Source: UM-FILTER-33-9 sp964530235 (GTDB lineage Bacteria; Patescibacteriota; Microgenomatia; UBA1406; GWC2-37-13). Taken from it: a DNA stretch of 64,000 bases. A model generated the notes under the pieces. The model was given only the letters and a program-made list of their open reading frames with translations. It did no database searches and was not told the DNA's origin. The position numbers and the translations under genes were made by a program. Below are positions 31,358-39,641 of the stretch, piece after piece. The stretch spans positions 62,001-126,000 of the forward strand of contig CAZGYB010000005.1 of assembly GCA_964530235.1 (NCBI GenBank), read 5' to 3'. Within the stretch, counting starts at the first letter, position 1; each line of letters begins with the position of its first letter.

Positions 31358-31498
31358 TTATGAAAAATTCTTCATGACGTAAGCAAAGAGAAAGATTGCT
31401 GTTACAATCACGAATACAACTCCCAGTTGAATAATGAGGCTCGGTTCTTCGTTTCGTGAGACCGGTGTCGCCTTTTTTACCGCTTTCCTTTTTTTCAT
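31358..31498 (-). CDS. 46-residue single-pass membrane protein
   Basis: A short open frame, ATG 31498 to TAA 31358. A basic N-terminus (MKKRKAVKKATPVSRNEEPS) is followed by one hydrophobic helix (LIIQLGVVFVIVTAIFLFAYV) and a short MKNFS tail, so it is probably an N-in membrane peptide. A weak GAG lies a few bases before the start. It lies 70 nt upstream of the pilus operon on the same strand. Function unknown; coding status rests on the clean signal-anchor pattern. Confidence 0.5.
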   Translation of the reverse strand: MKKRKAVKKATPVSRNEEPSLIIQLGVVFVIVTAIFLFAYVMKNFS

Positions 31499-31560
31499 AA
31501 ATCTCGGTGATAAATAATAATATATTCAGAATAATTTATTTTCAAAGACGTGTCAAGAGG

Positions 31561-31587
31561 TTGACTTTATTAATTGTCTGTTATACT
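31561..31587 (+). promoter_or_regulatory. metK promoter with extended -10
   Basis: TTGACT at 31561-31566 and TATACT at 31582-31587 (15-bp spacer) with TG one base before the -10. Transcription would start about 31594, just before the riboswitch. Confidence 0.65.
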
Positions 31588-31599
31588 GATAAATGCCTA

Positions 31600-31733
31600 C
31601 TTATATCAAGAGTGGTGAAGTGACCGGTTCAACCGGAACAAGAAGCGACTTGTGATGCTTTACCCAGCAACCGTGTCGGTTATGGCAACGGTGCTCCATT
31701 CGCCTCCCGACGATACGTCGAGAGAAAGATAGG
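31600..31733 (+). promoter_or_regulatory. SAM-I-type (S-box) riboswitch upstream of metK
   Basis: The conserved skeleton is present: TATCAAGAGTGG at the 5' side, CAGCAACC, GGTGCTCC, and GAGAGAAAGATAGG at the 3' side, equivalent to the S-box ATCAAGAGaGG, GGCAACC, GGUGCuAAUuCC and GAAAGAUaAG. GGTGAAG pairs with CTTTACC as P2, ACCGT with ACGGT as P3, and CGAC-GATAC-GTCG (31708-31720) as P4. The P2 arm is longer than usual. No T-run follows, so control is probably at translation of metK (GGA before the ATG). SAM binding would lower SAM synthetase production. Confidence 0.85.
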
Positions 31734-31756
31734 CCATTATTAGTTTATGGAAACAT

Positions 31757-32863
31757 ATGTCGTATTCTGTATTTACTTCTGAGTCGGTCTGCTCCGGTCA
31801 TCCGGATAAAATATGCGATCAGGTATCTGACGCAATTTTAGACGAAACATTGAAACAAGATGAACGAGCTCGTGTTGCGGTTGAGACTTTGGTTACAAAA
31901 GATTTTATGATTCTTGCAGGAGAGGTTACAGCTCAAAAACACATTTCGTATGAAGAAATTTCACGGGAAACAATTAAAAAGCTCGGATACATCGATCCGT
32001 TATTTCACTTTTCTGTGGATTCACCGATTCTTGTCAAAATACATGCACAATCTCCGGAAATAGCTATTGGCGTTGACAATCTCGGTGCCGGTGATCAGGG
32101 AATGATGTTCGGATATGCCTGTTTGGAAACGCCAGAATATATGCCGCTTCCGATTACTTTAGCTCACGCTCTCGCACACAAAATAGATACCGTTAGAATA
32201 ACAAAAACACTTCCCTTTTTGAGGCCTGATGGAAAAACACAGGTCACCGTCCGGTATGAAAATGGGAAACCCATTTCTGTTGAGAAGGTTGTCATTGCAG
32301 TCCCCCATTCAGAAACCGTTAACGATACACAGCTAAAACGAGATATTATTCAAACTGTAGTTATTCCGGTTCTTGATTCGTACGGATACCGTATCTTTTC
32401 AAAAGACATTGTAATAAATGGGACAGGCGTTTGGTACGTTGGGGGTCCTGCTTCCGATACAGGGGTTACTGGGCGGAAAATTATCGTTGATACCTATGGC
32501 GGTATGGCGCGGGTTGGAGGCGGTTGTTTTTCTGGAAAGGATGCGACAAAGGTCGATAGATCTGGAGCCTACGCTGCCCGGTTTTTGGCAAAAAATCTTG
32601 TTGCGCATAAATTAGCCGAGCGGTGTGAGGTGCGTTTAGCCTATGTTATCGGTCAAAAAAGACCAGTGATGTGTGACGTAGAAACATTTGGCACAGAAAA
32701 AAAGTCTTTGCGTTTTATTCGATCATTTATGGAAACTATTCTTGACACCTCTGTTTCAGGGATTATTGAACGATTTAATTTACGAAAACCTATGTATGCA
32801 CAAACGGCGGTCTACGGTCATTTTGGTAAAAAAGGACTGCCATGGGAGGAAATTATTCCGTAG
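31757..32863 (+). CDS. metK: S-adenosylmethionine synthetase
   Basis: Makes SAM from methionine and ATP in the cytoplasm. 368 aa, slightly shorter than the usual 380-400. Signatures: FTSESVCSGHPDKICDQVSDAILD (ATP/Met site, ~5-28), GAGDQGMMFGYACLETPEYMP (~112), GRKIIVDTYGGMARVGGGCFSGKDATKVDRSGAY (~237). The C-terminal FGKKGLPWEE is normal. A SAM-I-type riboswitch precedes it, giving feedback by its product. ATG 31757 has GGA 5 nt upstream. Together with ahcY and the adenosine-kinase-like gene it outlines a methyl-cycle in this small genome. Confidence 0.97.
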   Translation: MSYSVFTSESVCSGHPDKICDQVSDAILDETLKQDERARVAVETLVTKDFMILAGEVTAQKHISYEEISRETIKKLGYIDPLFHFSVDSPILVKIHAQSPEIAIGVDNLGAGDQGMMFGYACLETPEYMPLPITLAHALAHKIDTVRITKTLPFLRPDGKTQVTVRYENGKPISVEKVVIAVPHSETVNDTQLKRDIIQTVVIPVLDSYGYRIFSKDIVINGTGVWYVGGPASDTGVTGRKIIVDTYGGMARVGGGCFSGKDATKVDRSGAYAARFLAKNLVAHKLAERCEVRLAYVIGQKRPVMCDVETFGTEKKSLRFIRSFMETILDTSVSGIIERFNLRKPMYAQTAVYGHFGKKGLPWEEIIP

Positions 32864-32875
32864 TCGTTGATGTTG

Positions 32876-32881
32876 TATACT
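32876..32881 (+). promoter_or_regulatory. Leaderless -10 box TATACT, 6 nt before the start
   Basis: TATACT-TAAGTG-ATG (32888), preceded by TTG as in other leaderless boxes. It decides ATG 32888 over the in-frame GTG 32885. Confidence 0.6.
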
Positions 32882-32887
32882 TAAGTG

Positions 32888-34348
32888 ATGACGGAAACAC
32901 ATCATTCACCAGAAGCAAAATTAGCAAGCAGTATTTTTACCGCGATTCGTACACGACTACTTGTAGGGGGAGAATATTTGAACCCTCAAAAAAAAGATCT
33001 TCCTCCGGTAACCGCAGATCTTCTTGGAAAAACCGATCAATTAACTCATACTAATACACTCATACAAAGAAAGTCCTTGCAGGAAAGGGATGAATATTGG
33101 CGTTCGAGAGCAAATTCGGATAGCACACTTAATCAAATTTCTGCACAGTATGCACAGTGGAAGAAAGAGATGATACTTCAACTTAATCATCCCTCTAACA
33201 AAGATCACGCAGAAGAGTTAAAGCGTATACATTTTACGGGGAGTTCGGGTTCTGAAGACGATATTGATAAACTGTATCAAAGATACTTTAGTGATAGTGA
33301 ACATGGTGCAGAGCTATTTATGAAAGATATTCTTGAAGCTTATCGTTACGACCTAAATTTAATAGCCGCTCATGAAAATACGATTCGTTGGATTGCGTCA
33401 ACTTTTGGATCACAGTCAAGTCGAATTCTTGAGCAGTTTACCTTTGCTCTTGCTCATTTACATACAGAACAAGGAAAAACCGCCCTTGTTTCTGCAGCAA
33501 ACGAAACTCAACAGCAAGGTGATGCGCTTCGGATAAACAGTCTTTCCCAAGAAGAGGAGTTACTTTTAAACTGGTTATACAACTCACAAAATGCTGTTGT
33601 AAACCGTCCCGAACCGACAGGTACACAATCAAAGGATTTAGTAAAACCAGAAATACCATATCGGAGTGATGTTTTGTCCGTTGAACAACAATTTTCTCAA
33701 CTTGAAACACCGGTTGATATAAATGATGAAATAGTCAAACGATGGTTTGTTTCTGTGATTCCTGAGCGGAGAGTTTTGACTGATAACGAAATAAGAATAA
33801 TAACTGTTGAACCAAAAAATTTTGTAGCTGTAGACGGTAAAACAGATAAATCTCAAAATCCGCATGTATGGGATTTTTACGATGAGCAAGATGAAGTGAA
33901 TCCGAAAACTCGATTTATGCAGGCAACAAAATTAACTTCAGATGATTCAGGTCTACTTTCATTATGTGCAGTTGCAGCAGTTAACCCGAAAGAACAAGCA
34001 AAACTTTATCAAGTAACATCTGATATGATCCTGCAAATCAGTGAGAAACAACCTGAATTAATTCTTGAATGGTTTAAAAAACAGTCTCCAGGATCTTTGT
34101 CTATGTTTACGTACGATGATCAGGCGCGCCGAGACCAAGGTCAGTCTGAAGACTATGTTCTTGTTCCATTATTGAACGGAGCGATAGATGAAAACCATTT
34201 TATGGATGTTTGGAAAAAAAGACTGATCGAACTCCGACAAGCTGTTGACCGAAGTGAGTTTACCTTATACCATCATCGGTGGCTTGAGGCACTTTCAAGG
34301 ACTATCGATATTAAAAAACTATTTTCGCTTCTCGGTGCACATCCATAG
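32888..34348 (+). CDS. Large soluble protein of unknown function
   Basis: 486 aa, no membrane segment, no signal peptide and no motif I recognise. The N-terminal half is helical and charged (RKSLQERDEYWRSR, AQWKKEMILQLNH, RILEQFTFALAHLHTEQGK). The C-terminal half (~265-486) looks more globular, with RWFVSVIPERRVLTDNEIRIITVEP and PQAV-like strands followed by helices. It starts 24 nt after metK but has its own leaderless promoter, so co-regulation by the SAM riboswitch is not required. Possibly a lineage-specific protein. Confidence 0.75.
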   Translation: MTETHHSPEAKLASSIFTAIRTRLLVGGEYLNPQKKDLPPVTADLLGKTDQLTHTNTLIQRKSLQERDEYWRSRANSDSTLNQISAQYAQWKKEMILQLNHPSNKDHAEELKRIHFTGSSGSEDDIDKLYQRYFSDSEHGAELFMKDILEAYRYDLNLIAAHENTIRWIASTFGSQSSRILEQFTFALAHLHTEQGKTALVSAANETQQQGDALRINSLSQEEELLLNWLYNSQNAVVNRPEPTGTQSKDLVKPEIPYRSDVLSVEQQFSQLETPVDINDEIVKRWFVSVIPERRVLTDNEIRIITVEPKNFVAVDGKTDKSQNPHVWDFYDEQDEVNPKTRFMQATKLTSDDSGLLSLCAVAAVNPKEQAKLYQVTSDMILQISEKQPELILEWFKKQSPGSLSMFTYDDQARRDQGQSEDYVLVPLLNGAIDENHFMDVWKKRLIELRQAVDRSEFTLYHHRWLEALSRTIDIKKLFSLLGAHP

Positions 34349-34359
34349 TTAAATTAAAT

Positions 34360-34389
34360 CCCACCTTCGAGGTCGACCTTCGAGGTGGG
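34360..34389. promoter_or_regulatory. Tandem dyads upstream of pyk (possible operator)
   Basis: The 11-mer ACCTTCGAGGT occurs at 34363-34373 and 34376-34386; each copy is a dyad ACCT-N3-AGGT, and the outer bases CCC/GGG extend the symmetry to a 30-bp near-palindrome. There is no T-run on the plus strand, so it is not a normal terminator. It lies just upstream of the pyk -10 box (34407-34412). Confidence 0.55.
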
Positions 34390-34406
34390 ACGGCCCACGG
34401 GTTTGT

Positions 34407-34412
34407 TATAAT
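34407..34412 (+). promoter_or_regulatory. pyk -10 box, extended type
   Basis: TGTTATAAT with AAACGGGT (8 nt) before ATG 34421; near-leaderless. Confidence 0.6.
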
Positions 34413-34420
34413 AAACGGGT

Positions 34421-35857
34421 ATGCTGACCCTCACAAAGATTATTGCAACTATTGGACCTTCAACAGAGTCGGAGGAAATGATCGCCCAAATGCTCCACAC
34501 AGGGGTTTCGGTTATCCGGTTTAATTTTAAGCATAATTCGCTGGAGTGGCACGATAAAACAATAGAGCGCGTTAGAAAAATATCCTCACAATTGGGAAAA
34601 ACCGTTGGAATTTTACTGGATTTGCAGGGGCCTGAGATACGCATTATTCTTTCGAATGAACATATTTCGATTGGAAAAGATGAAATTATTGAGCTCGGGT
34701 TAACAGCACCGGATAGAAAAGGATTTACGGTTACCCATCCGGAGATGGTTCAGTATTTGCACGTCGGTCAGCAATTAGTTGCTGATGACGGTGCATTGGT
34801 ATTTGAAGTGGTTGGAGTTAAGCCAAAAGTTTTACTAAAATCTGTTCATACCGGAGAACTTAAAAACAGAAAGTCTATCTGTGTTCCGGGAACCCACTTT
34901 CCCCTACCCCTTCTTACTGAACGGGATTATGAAGGGTTGGATCTGGTAAAAAAACACAATCTTCCTTTTACCGCGCTTTCATATGTAAGAACTCCCGATG
35001 ACGTGATGTTTCTCCGGAAAGAGCTGAAAAACCGTTCGATCAAAACCAACATTGTTTCTAAAATTGAAGCTAAAATTGCGGTTGATAATGTTGACGGCAT
35101 CATCGAAAAAAGTGATGCAATTATGGTAGCACGAGGCGATTTGGGAATTGAAATACCGATAGAACGGGTCCCTTACTGGCAGAAGATCATTATTGGAAAA
35201 TGTTTGGAACAATCCAAGCCGGTTATAACTGCAACTCAGATGCTCCATTCGATGACAAACAATCCTTTTCCAACCCGCGCGGAAATTTCAGATGTTGCAA
35301 ATGCGACTTATGACTTGACCGATGCAGTTATGCTTTCCGGAGAATCCGCATTCGGATCATACCCGCTTCAGACTATACAGATGATGCAAAAAACGGTTTC
35401 AGCAAATGAGATTACGTTTGCATCAGATACACGGTTGACATATCATTTTGAGGCAGAAAGTCATGAAGCTCTTATCTGCGAAGCAGCATATAATCTGTAC
35501 TTGACTCTTTACAAAAAAAATCAAAAACCAAACGGGTTTATTGTTTACACTCAATCGGGAAAAACTGTGCGTTTACTTGCGCGGTACCGTCCTGCCGTTC
35601 CTATTTTTGCATTTACTGCCCATAAGGAAAAACAGGAAGAGCTTATGTTGACCTATGGTGTAAATCCGTTTGTGCATAGTGAATTTTCTTTAAATGAGAA
35701 AGTACAGGGTGGAGAATTTGAAAAATCCGCTAAAAAAGTATGTGGCCTTCTCAACATTCCAGAGGGTTTGTTTATTGTGGTCGTTGGCGATTACTGGTTG
35801 GTTGAGGGTGGTACTTCGACAATCAAGCTGTTATCCTATAAAGAAAATCTTCACTAA
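34421..35857 (+). CDS. pyk: Pyruvate kinase
   Basis: Transfers phosphate from phosphoenolpyruvate to ADP, the last step of glycolysis. 478 aa. Seen: TKIIATIGPSTES (N-terminus), VIRFNFKHNS, LLDLQGPEIRI (~67), the catalytic SKIEAKIAVDNVDGIIEKSDAIMVARGDLGIEIP (~208-245), KPVITATQMLHSM and DAVMLSGESAFGSYP (~303). The C-terminal regulatory-type domain (~345-478) is present. It has its own promoter and a tandem palindrome just upstream that could bind a regulator. Followed by lepA 39 nt later. Confidence 0.97.
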   Translation: MLTLTKIIATIGPSTESEEMIAQMLHTGVSVIRFNFKHNSLEWHDKTIERVRKISSQLGKTVGILLDLQGPEIRIILSNEHISIGKDEIIELGLTAPDRKGFTVTHPEMVQYLHVGQQLVADDGALVFEVVGVKPKVLLKSVHTGELKNRKSICVPGTHFPLPLLTERDYEGLDLVKKHNLPFTALSYVRTPDDVMFLRKELKNRSIKTNIVSKIEAKIAVDNVDGIIEKSDAIMVARGDLGIEIPIERVPYWQKIIIGKCLEQSKPVITATQMLHSMTNNPFPTRAEISDVANATYDLTDAVMLSGESAFGSYPLQTIQMMQKTVSANEITFASDTRLTYHFEAESHEALICEAAYNLYLTLYKKNQKPNGFIVYTQSGKTVRLLARYRPAVPIFAFTAHKEKQEELMLTYGVNPFVHSEFSLNEKVQGGEFEKSAKKVCGLLNIPEGLFIVVVGDYWLVEGGTSTIKLLSYKENLH

Positions 35858-35896
35858 ATGCAAGATGATAACCTATTTTAAGTTTATCAATAGTTC

Positions 35897-37654
35897 ATGA
35901 ATGATCAGAATATCAGAAATTTTGCCATAATTGCCCACGTTGATCATGGGAAGTCTACTCTTGCGGATAGGTTTTTAGAACTGACTGGTGTTGTAAGAAT
36001 CGGCGGTCACGAAGAGCAGTTTCTGGATCGTAACCCCATCTCGCGGGAAAGAGGAATCACCATTAAACTTGCACCGGTTACCATGAATTATAAAGCCAAA
36101 AAAAATTTAAATTCAGAATACATACTCAATTTGATTGATACTCCCGGACACGTTGATTTTTCTTATGAAGTGGATCGGACACTCGCCTGCGTTGAAGGGG
36201 TAATTCTGCTTGTTGATGCAACTCAAGGTGTGCAGGCGCAGACCATTGCAAACGCCTATAAGGCTATTGAAAAAAACATTGTTATTATTCCTGTGGTAAA
36301 TAAGGTAGACATGCCGAATGCCGAAGTATCCAAAACAAAAAAACAGCTTGTTGATTTTCTGGGAGTTTCAGAAAATGAAATCTTCGAAATTTCTGCAAAA
36401 ACCGGATACAACGTGGAAGAATTACTTTGGTCGGTTGTTGAAAAAATCCCGCCTCCAAAAAAATATGGTGACACTCACTCTTCCGATATCCAGGCGCTTA
36501 TATTTGACTCGCACTATGACTCGCACAAAGGTGTCATTACCTTTGTAAGAGTATTTAGCGGACAGCTTACCAAAGGGGAGGATATAACCATGATTCATAC
36601 CGGCACTAAGTTCAAGATTCTTGAAGTTGGGATTTTCAAGCCAGAGCTTACTCAGACTGATTTTTTGATGACAGGAGAAATCGGATATATTGCAACGAAC
36701 CTAAAAGATATTCATATGGTACAAATTGGTGACACAATGGCCGAGTCAAAAAAGAATACGCAGGCTGTTTCAGGGTATAAAAAGGTCAAACCGATGGTCT
36801 TCGCTTCAATGTTTCCAACGGATACCGCAGAGTATCTCAACTTAAAAAAAGCACTGGAGAAACTCTATTTAAATGATTCTGCATTGCAGTTTAGTGCCAT
36901 TTACAGTAAGGCATTTGGAGCCGGGTTTCGGGTTGGTTTTTTAGGACTTTTGCATGCCGATGTGGTACGTGAAAGACTTGAGCGTGAATACAATCTCTCA
37001 CTGGTGCTTACTCCCCCACAGGTTGAGTATAAAGTAGAAAACAATACATTTTGCGAGCCATATGCAAAAATATTTATTTATCTTCCAACCGAGTATATGG
37101 GTGCGGTTATGAAGCTTTGTGAAGACTATCGCGCGATTTTTAAGACAATGGATAACAAGAATCAAATTTCGCTTACCTATGAAATACCGATGTCCGAGAT
37201 GATCTCCGATTTTTTTGACAACCTGAAAAGTGTAACTTCGGGGTATGCGTCACTCGATTGGGAGCTTGAGCGGTATGTTCCTGTTAAGGCGGACAAGCTT
37301 GAAATTCTCTTAAATCTTGATCCGGTTGAGGAATTTTCTGAAATTGTTGTACAGGAGAGGGCTCAGGAAAAAGCATATGCATTGACTAAAAAACTACGAG
37401 AGATTATTCCCCGGCAACAGTATGAAGTACGTATTCAGGCACGATATAAAGGAAAGATTATTGCATCCGAACGGATTTCGCCTTTTCGCAAGGACGTACT
37501 TATGAAAGGCAGCAAGCTGGTTGGTGCGGGAGATTTCAGTAGAAAAAGAAAACTCCTTGAAAAACAGAAGGAAGGAAAAAAAATGATGAAACAAATCGGC
37601 AAAGTGGAAATTCCAAAAGAAGCGTTTTTACAGCTGTTTAAAAAAACAAGATAA
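35897..37654 (+). CDS. lepA: Elongation factor 4 (LepA), ribosome back-translocase
   Basis: Membrane-associated GTPase acting on the ribosome. 585 aa. G1 AHVDHGKSTLADR, G2 RERGITIK, G3 DTPGHVDFSYEV, G4 NKVDMP; domain order as in LepA rather than EF-G, with the LepA-specific C-terminus RKRKLLEKQKEGKKMMKQIGKVEIPKEAFL. Two deviations from most LepA: SPFRKDV where SALRKDV is usual, and VGAGDFSRKRK in place of the usual YGGDITRKRK, at the tRNA-contacting tip. A weak TATCAA box stands 6 nt before the ATG. Confidence 0.95.
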   Translation: MNDQNIRNFAIIAHVDHGKSTLADRFLELTGVVRIGGHEEQFLDRNPISRERGITIKLAPVTMNYKAKKNLNSEYILNLIDTPGHVDFSYEVDRTLACVEGVILLVDATQGVQAQTIANAYKAIEKNIVIIPVVNKVDMPNAEVSKTKKQLVDFLGVSENEIFEISAKTGYNVEELLWSVVEKIPPPKKYGDTHSSDIQALIFDSHYDSHKGVITFVRVFSGQLTKGEDITMIHTGTKFKILEVGIFKPELTQTDFLMTGEIGYIATNLKDIHMVQIGDTMAESKKNTQAVSGYKKVKPMVFASMFPTDTAEYLNLKKALEKLYLNDSALQFSAIYSKAFGAGFRVGFLGLLHADVVRERLEREYNLSLVLTPPQVEYKVENNTFCEPYAKIFIYLPTEYMGAVMKLCEDYRAIFKTMDNKNQISLTYEIPMSEMISDFFDNLKSVTSGYASLDWELERYVPVKADKLEILLNLDPVEEFSEIVVQERAQEKAYALTKKLREIIPRQQYEVRIQARYKGKIIASERISPFRKDVLMKGSKLVGAGDFSRKRKLLEKQKEGKKMMKQIGKVEIPKEAFLQLFKKTR

Positions 37655-37656
37655 AC

Positions 37657-37663
37657 AAGGGGA
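37657..37663 (+). promoter_or_regulatory. Shine-Dalgarno site of miaA
   Basis: AAGGGGA 4 nt before ATG 37668. miaA follows lepA by 13 nt, so an internal operon gene uses an SD while first genes of operons often do not. Confidence 0.7.
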
Positions 37664-37667
37664 AATT

Positions 37668-38732
37668 ATGCAAAAAATTATAATCGTTACCGGTCAGACT
37701 GCGACGGGCAAAACCAGAAAAGCGTTAGAGCTTGCTGCGAAATATAATGGAGAGCTTATTAATTGTGACTCTCGTCAAATATATAAAAAGCTGGATATTG
37801 TTACCGGTAAGGATTTTACCGATAAAAACTTCGTTCTTGTCGAAAACAAGGGAATTTTTGATATTGGTTACTATCCAATTAAATTCAAATATCAAAAGTC
37901 ATGGATTCGTCATGCTCACCAAGATCCTGAGCAGCAGTGGAATGGATTAAAAGGCAAAAGTGGAATTCAAACATCAAAATCTATCGATGAGAACCGACAA
38001 CTTTATTCCATTCCTGTTTGGCTCTATGATGTTGTTGATCCAAAACAAAATTTTTCTGCATACGAATACAGAAGACTTGCATTAAATATTATTTTAGATA
38101 TCTATAAACGGGGCAAAACACCTATCATTGTTGGCGGTGCCGGTTATTATCTTTATCACCTATTATCTGATATTTCAACATCCGGAATTCCGCAGGACTG
38201 GGAACTTCGAAAAAAACTATCCAAGTTTACGATTCAAGATCTTCAGAAGGAATTCAAAACTATTGATTTGCATACGTATGACAAGCTGAACAATAGCGAG
38301 AAAAATAATCCCCAGCGGTTAATCCGAAAAATCGAAATTGCACGTTACCAAAAAAAACATAAAAAAATAAAAAAAAAGGATTATACTGGAGAAAATACGA
38401 ATCTTTTAAAAAAGTTAAGAGAGCATACTTTGATCTATTCATGTATAGAAAAAGATAAAGTCAAGTTAGAATCTTCTATAAAGGTTCGTGTTGATAAACG
38501 TTTGAAACAGGGCGCTATCGAAGAAACAGCAAATCTCCTTAAAATGGGTTATTCAAAAGCAGACCCGGGGCTAAAAACAATTGGGTATGCGCAAATTATT
38601 GAATATCTTGAAGGAAAACTGTCAGCAGATGAAATGAAACAACAATGGATAGTTAAAGAAATGCAATATGCCAAACGCCAGGCAACATTTATAAAAAAGT
38701 ATATTTACCACATTACTTCAGCATTTTGGTAG
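37668..38732 (+). CDS. miaA: tRNA dimethylallyltransferase (MiaA) with an insertion
   Basis: Isopentenylates A37 of tRNAs reading UNN codons. 354 aa against the usual ~300. P-loop VTGQTATGKTRKAL (~6-20), NCDSRQIYKKLDIVTGKD (~32-50), DVVDPKQNFSAYEYRRLA, IIVGGAGYYLYHLL, and NNPQRLIRKIEIAR. Between TGKD and DVVDP there are about 65 extra residues compared with standard MiaA (~51-117), containing RHAHQDPEQQWNGLKGKSG. The last 20 nt overlap the end of the convergent folD. Confidence 0.92.
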   Translation: MQKIIIVTGQTATGKTRKALELAAKYNGELINCDSRQIYKKLDIVTGKDFTDKNFVLVENKGIFDIGYYPIKFKYQKSWIRHAHQDPEQQWNGLKGKSGIQTSKSIDENRQLYSIPVWLYDVVDPKQNFSAYEYRRLALNIILDIYKRGKTPIIVGGAGYYLYHLLSDISTSGIPQDWELRKKLSKFTIQDLQKEFKTIDLHTYDKLNNSEKNNPQRLIRKIEIARYQKKHKKIKKKDYTGENTNLLKKLREHTLIYSCIEKDKVKLESSIKVRVDKRLKQGAIEETANLLKMGYSKADPGLKTIGYAQIIEYLEGKLSADEMKQQWIVKEMQYAKRQATFIKKYIYHITSAFW

Positions 38733-39582
38733 CTTCAAGAAGATTTTTGAAGAGATACAATACGTCAAGCGGGCCGATTCCACCGGGAGTTGGTGTGTAA
38801 TATCTGGCTATATTTTTTACTTCAGACTCATCGTAATCACCCTTTAACCGTGATCCCTCTTTGCGCATGCCGATGTTAATCAAAACAACATCCTGTTTTA
38901 ACATGGAAGGCTCAAGCACTTTTTTCCCGACAGCGGTAATTATAATATCTGCTTCCCGGTAGTACTCTTCAGGGTTTGGGGTGTGCGAATTAATACCGAC
39001 GAAGTTGATTTTTGAGTCGGTTAGTGTTTTGCAGACCGGTTTTCCGCCGGTTATCCCCTTTCCGATTACAACAATTTTTTTGTGTTTTGTGACTTTTTTA
39101 ACTGCGTTTATATCTTTTTGCGTGTTAAAAAGCAGTTGCATATTTGCTGTCGGATGAATAAACACATATTTCAAGATTGTCATTACCGCAAGTCCCAGCG
39201 GAGAACAAAACGGAGTTTTTTTTCGGTGACCTTCGATTTCTTTTTCAACTGCGATAAAGTCGTACACGCTGTCTGTGTTCAGTTGTGAGGGAAGGGGTTG
39301 TTGAATAATAATTCCGGTTGTTTTTGGATCGTGTGATTTTTCTTTAATCATGCGCACAAAAGTTTCAAAAGGAGGAGGGGTCTTGAGATGCATAAACTCA
39401 AATAACACACCAAGGTTTTTAGCAACTCTGCGTTTGATATGGACAAAAGAAATCTGTTCGGGGGATGAGCCGATAAGTATGACAACTAGTTTCGGAACTT
39501 TTTTTTTCTTTTTTAACGCAAGAAATTCCTTTTTTAGGCCTTTTTCGAGTACTTCCGCTATATGTTTTCCGTTTACGAGCAT
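38713..39582 (-). CDS. folD: Methylene-THF dehydrogenase / methenyl-THF cyclohydrolase
   Basis: Bifunctional one-carbon enzyme linking 5,10-methylene-THF and 10-formyl-THF. 289 aa. Seen: SFVHIKRRVAKNLGV, with the catalytic Lys region (~50-65), GIIIQQPLPSQLN (~96), PFCSPLGLAVM, the NADP loop VVIGKGITGGKPVCKTL (~170), and YYTPTPGGIGPLDVLYL (~262) near the C-terminus. Basic stretches such as LKKKKKVPK are typical of this genome. It lies 59 nt from the gyrA stop on the same strand. No consensus -10 at the leaderless position was seen. Confidence 0.95.
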   Translation of the reverse strand: MLVNGKHIAEVLEKGLKKEFLALKKKKKVPKLVVILIGSSPEQISFVHIKRRVAKNLGVLFEFMHLKTPPPFETFVRMIKEKSHDPKTTGIIIQQPLPSQLNTDSVYDFIAVEKEIEGHRKKTPFCSPLGLAVMTILKYVFIHPTANMQLLFNTQKDINAVKKVTKHKKIVVIGKGITGGKPVCKTLTDSKINFVGINSHTPNPEEYYREADIIITAVGKKVLEPSMLKQDVVLINIGMRKEGSRLKGDYDESEVKNIARYYTPTPGGIGPLDVLYLFKNLLEATKMLK

Positions 39583-39641
39583 AATACTGACTCTTTTGTT
39601 TTAATTAGGAAGATTACAAAAAAGTTATGTAACTTATTATA

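Noticed and set aside
34360..34389. Terminator of the unknown gene at 32888
   Set aside because: No T-run follows the hairpin on the plus strand; the double-dyad design fits a binding site better.
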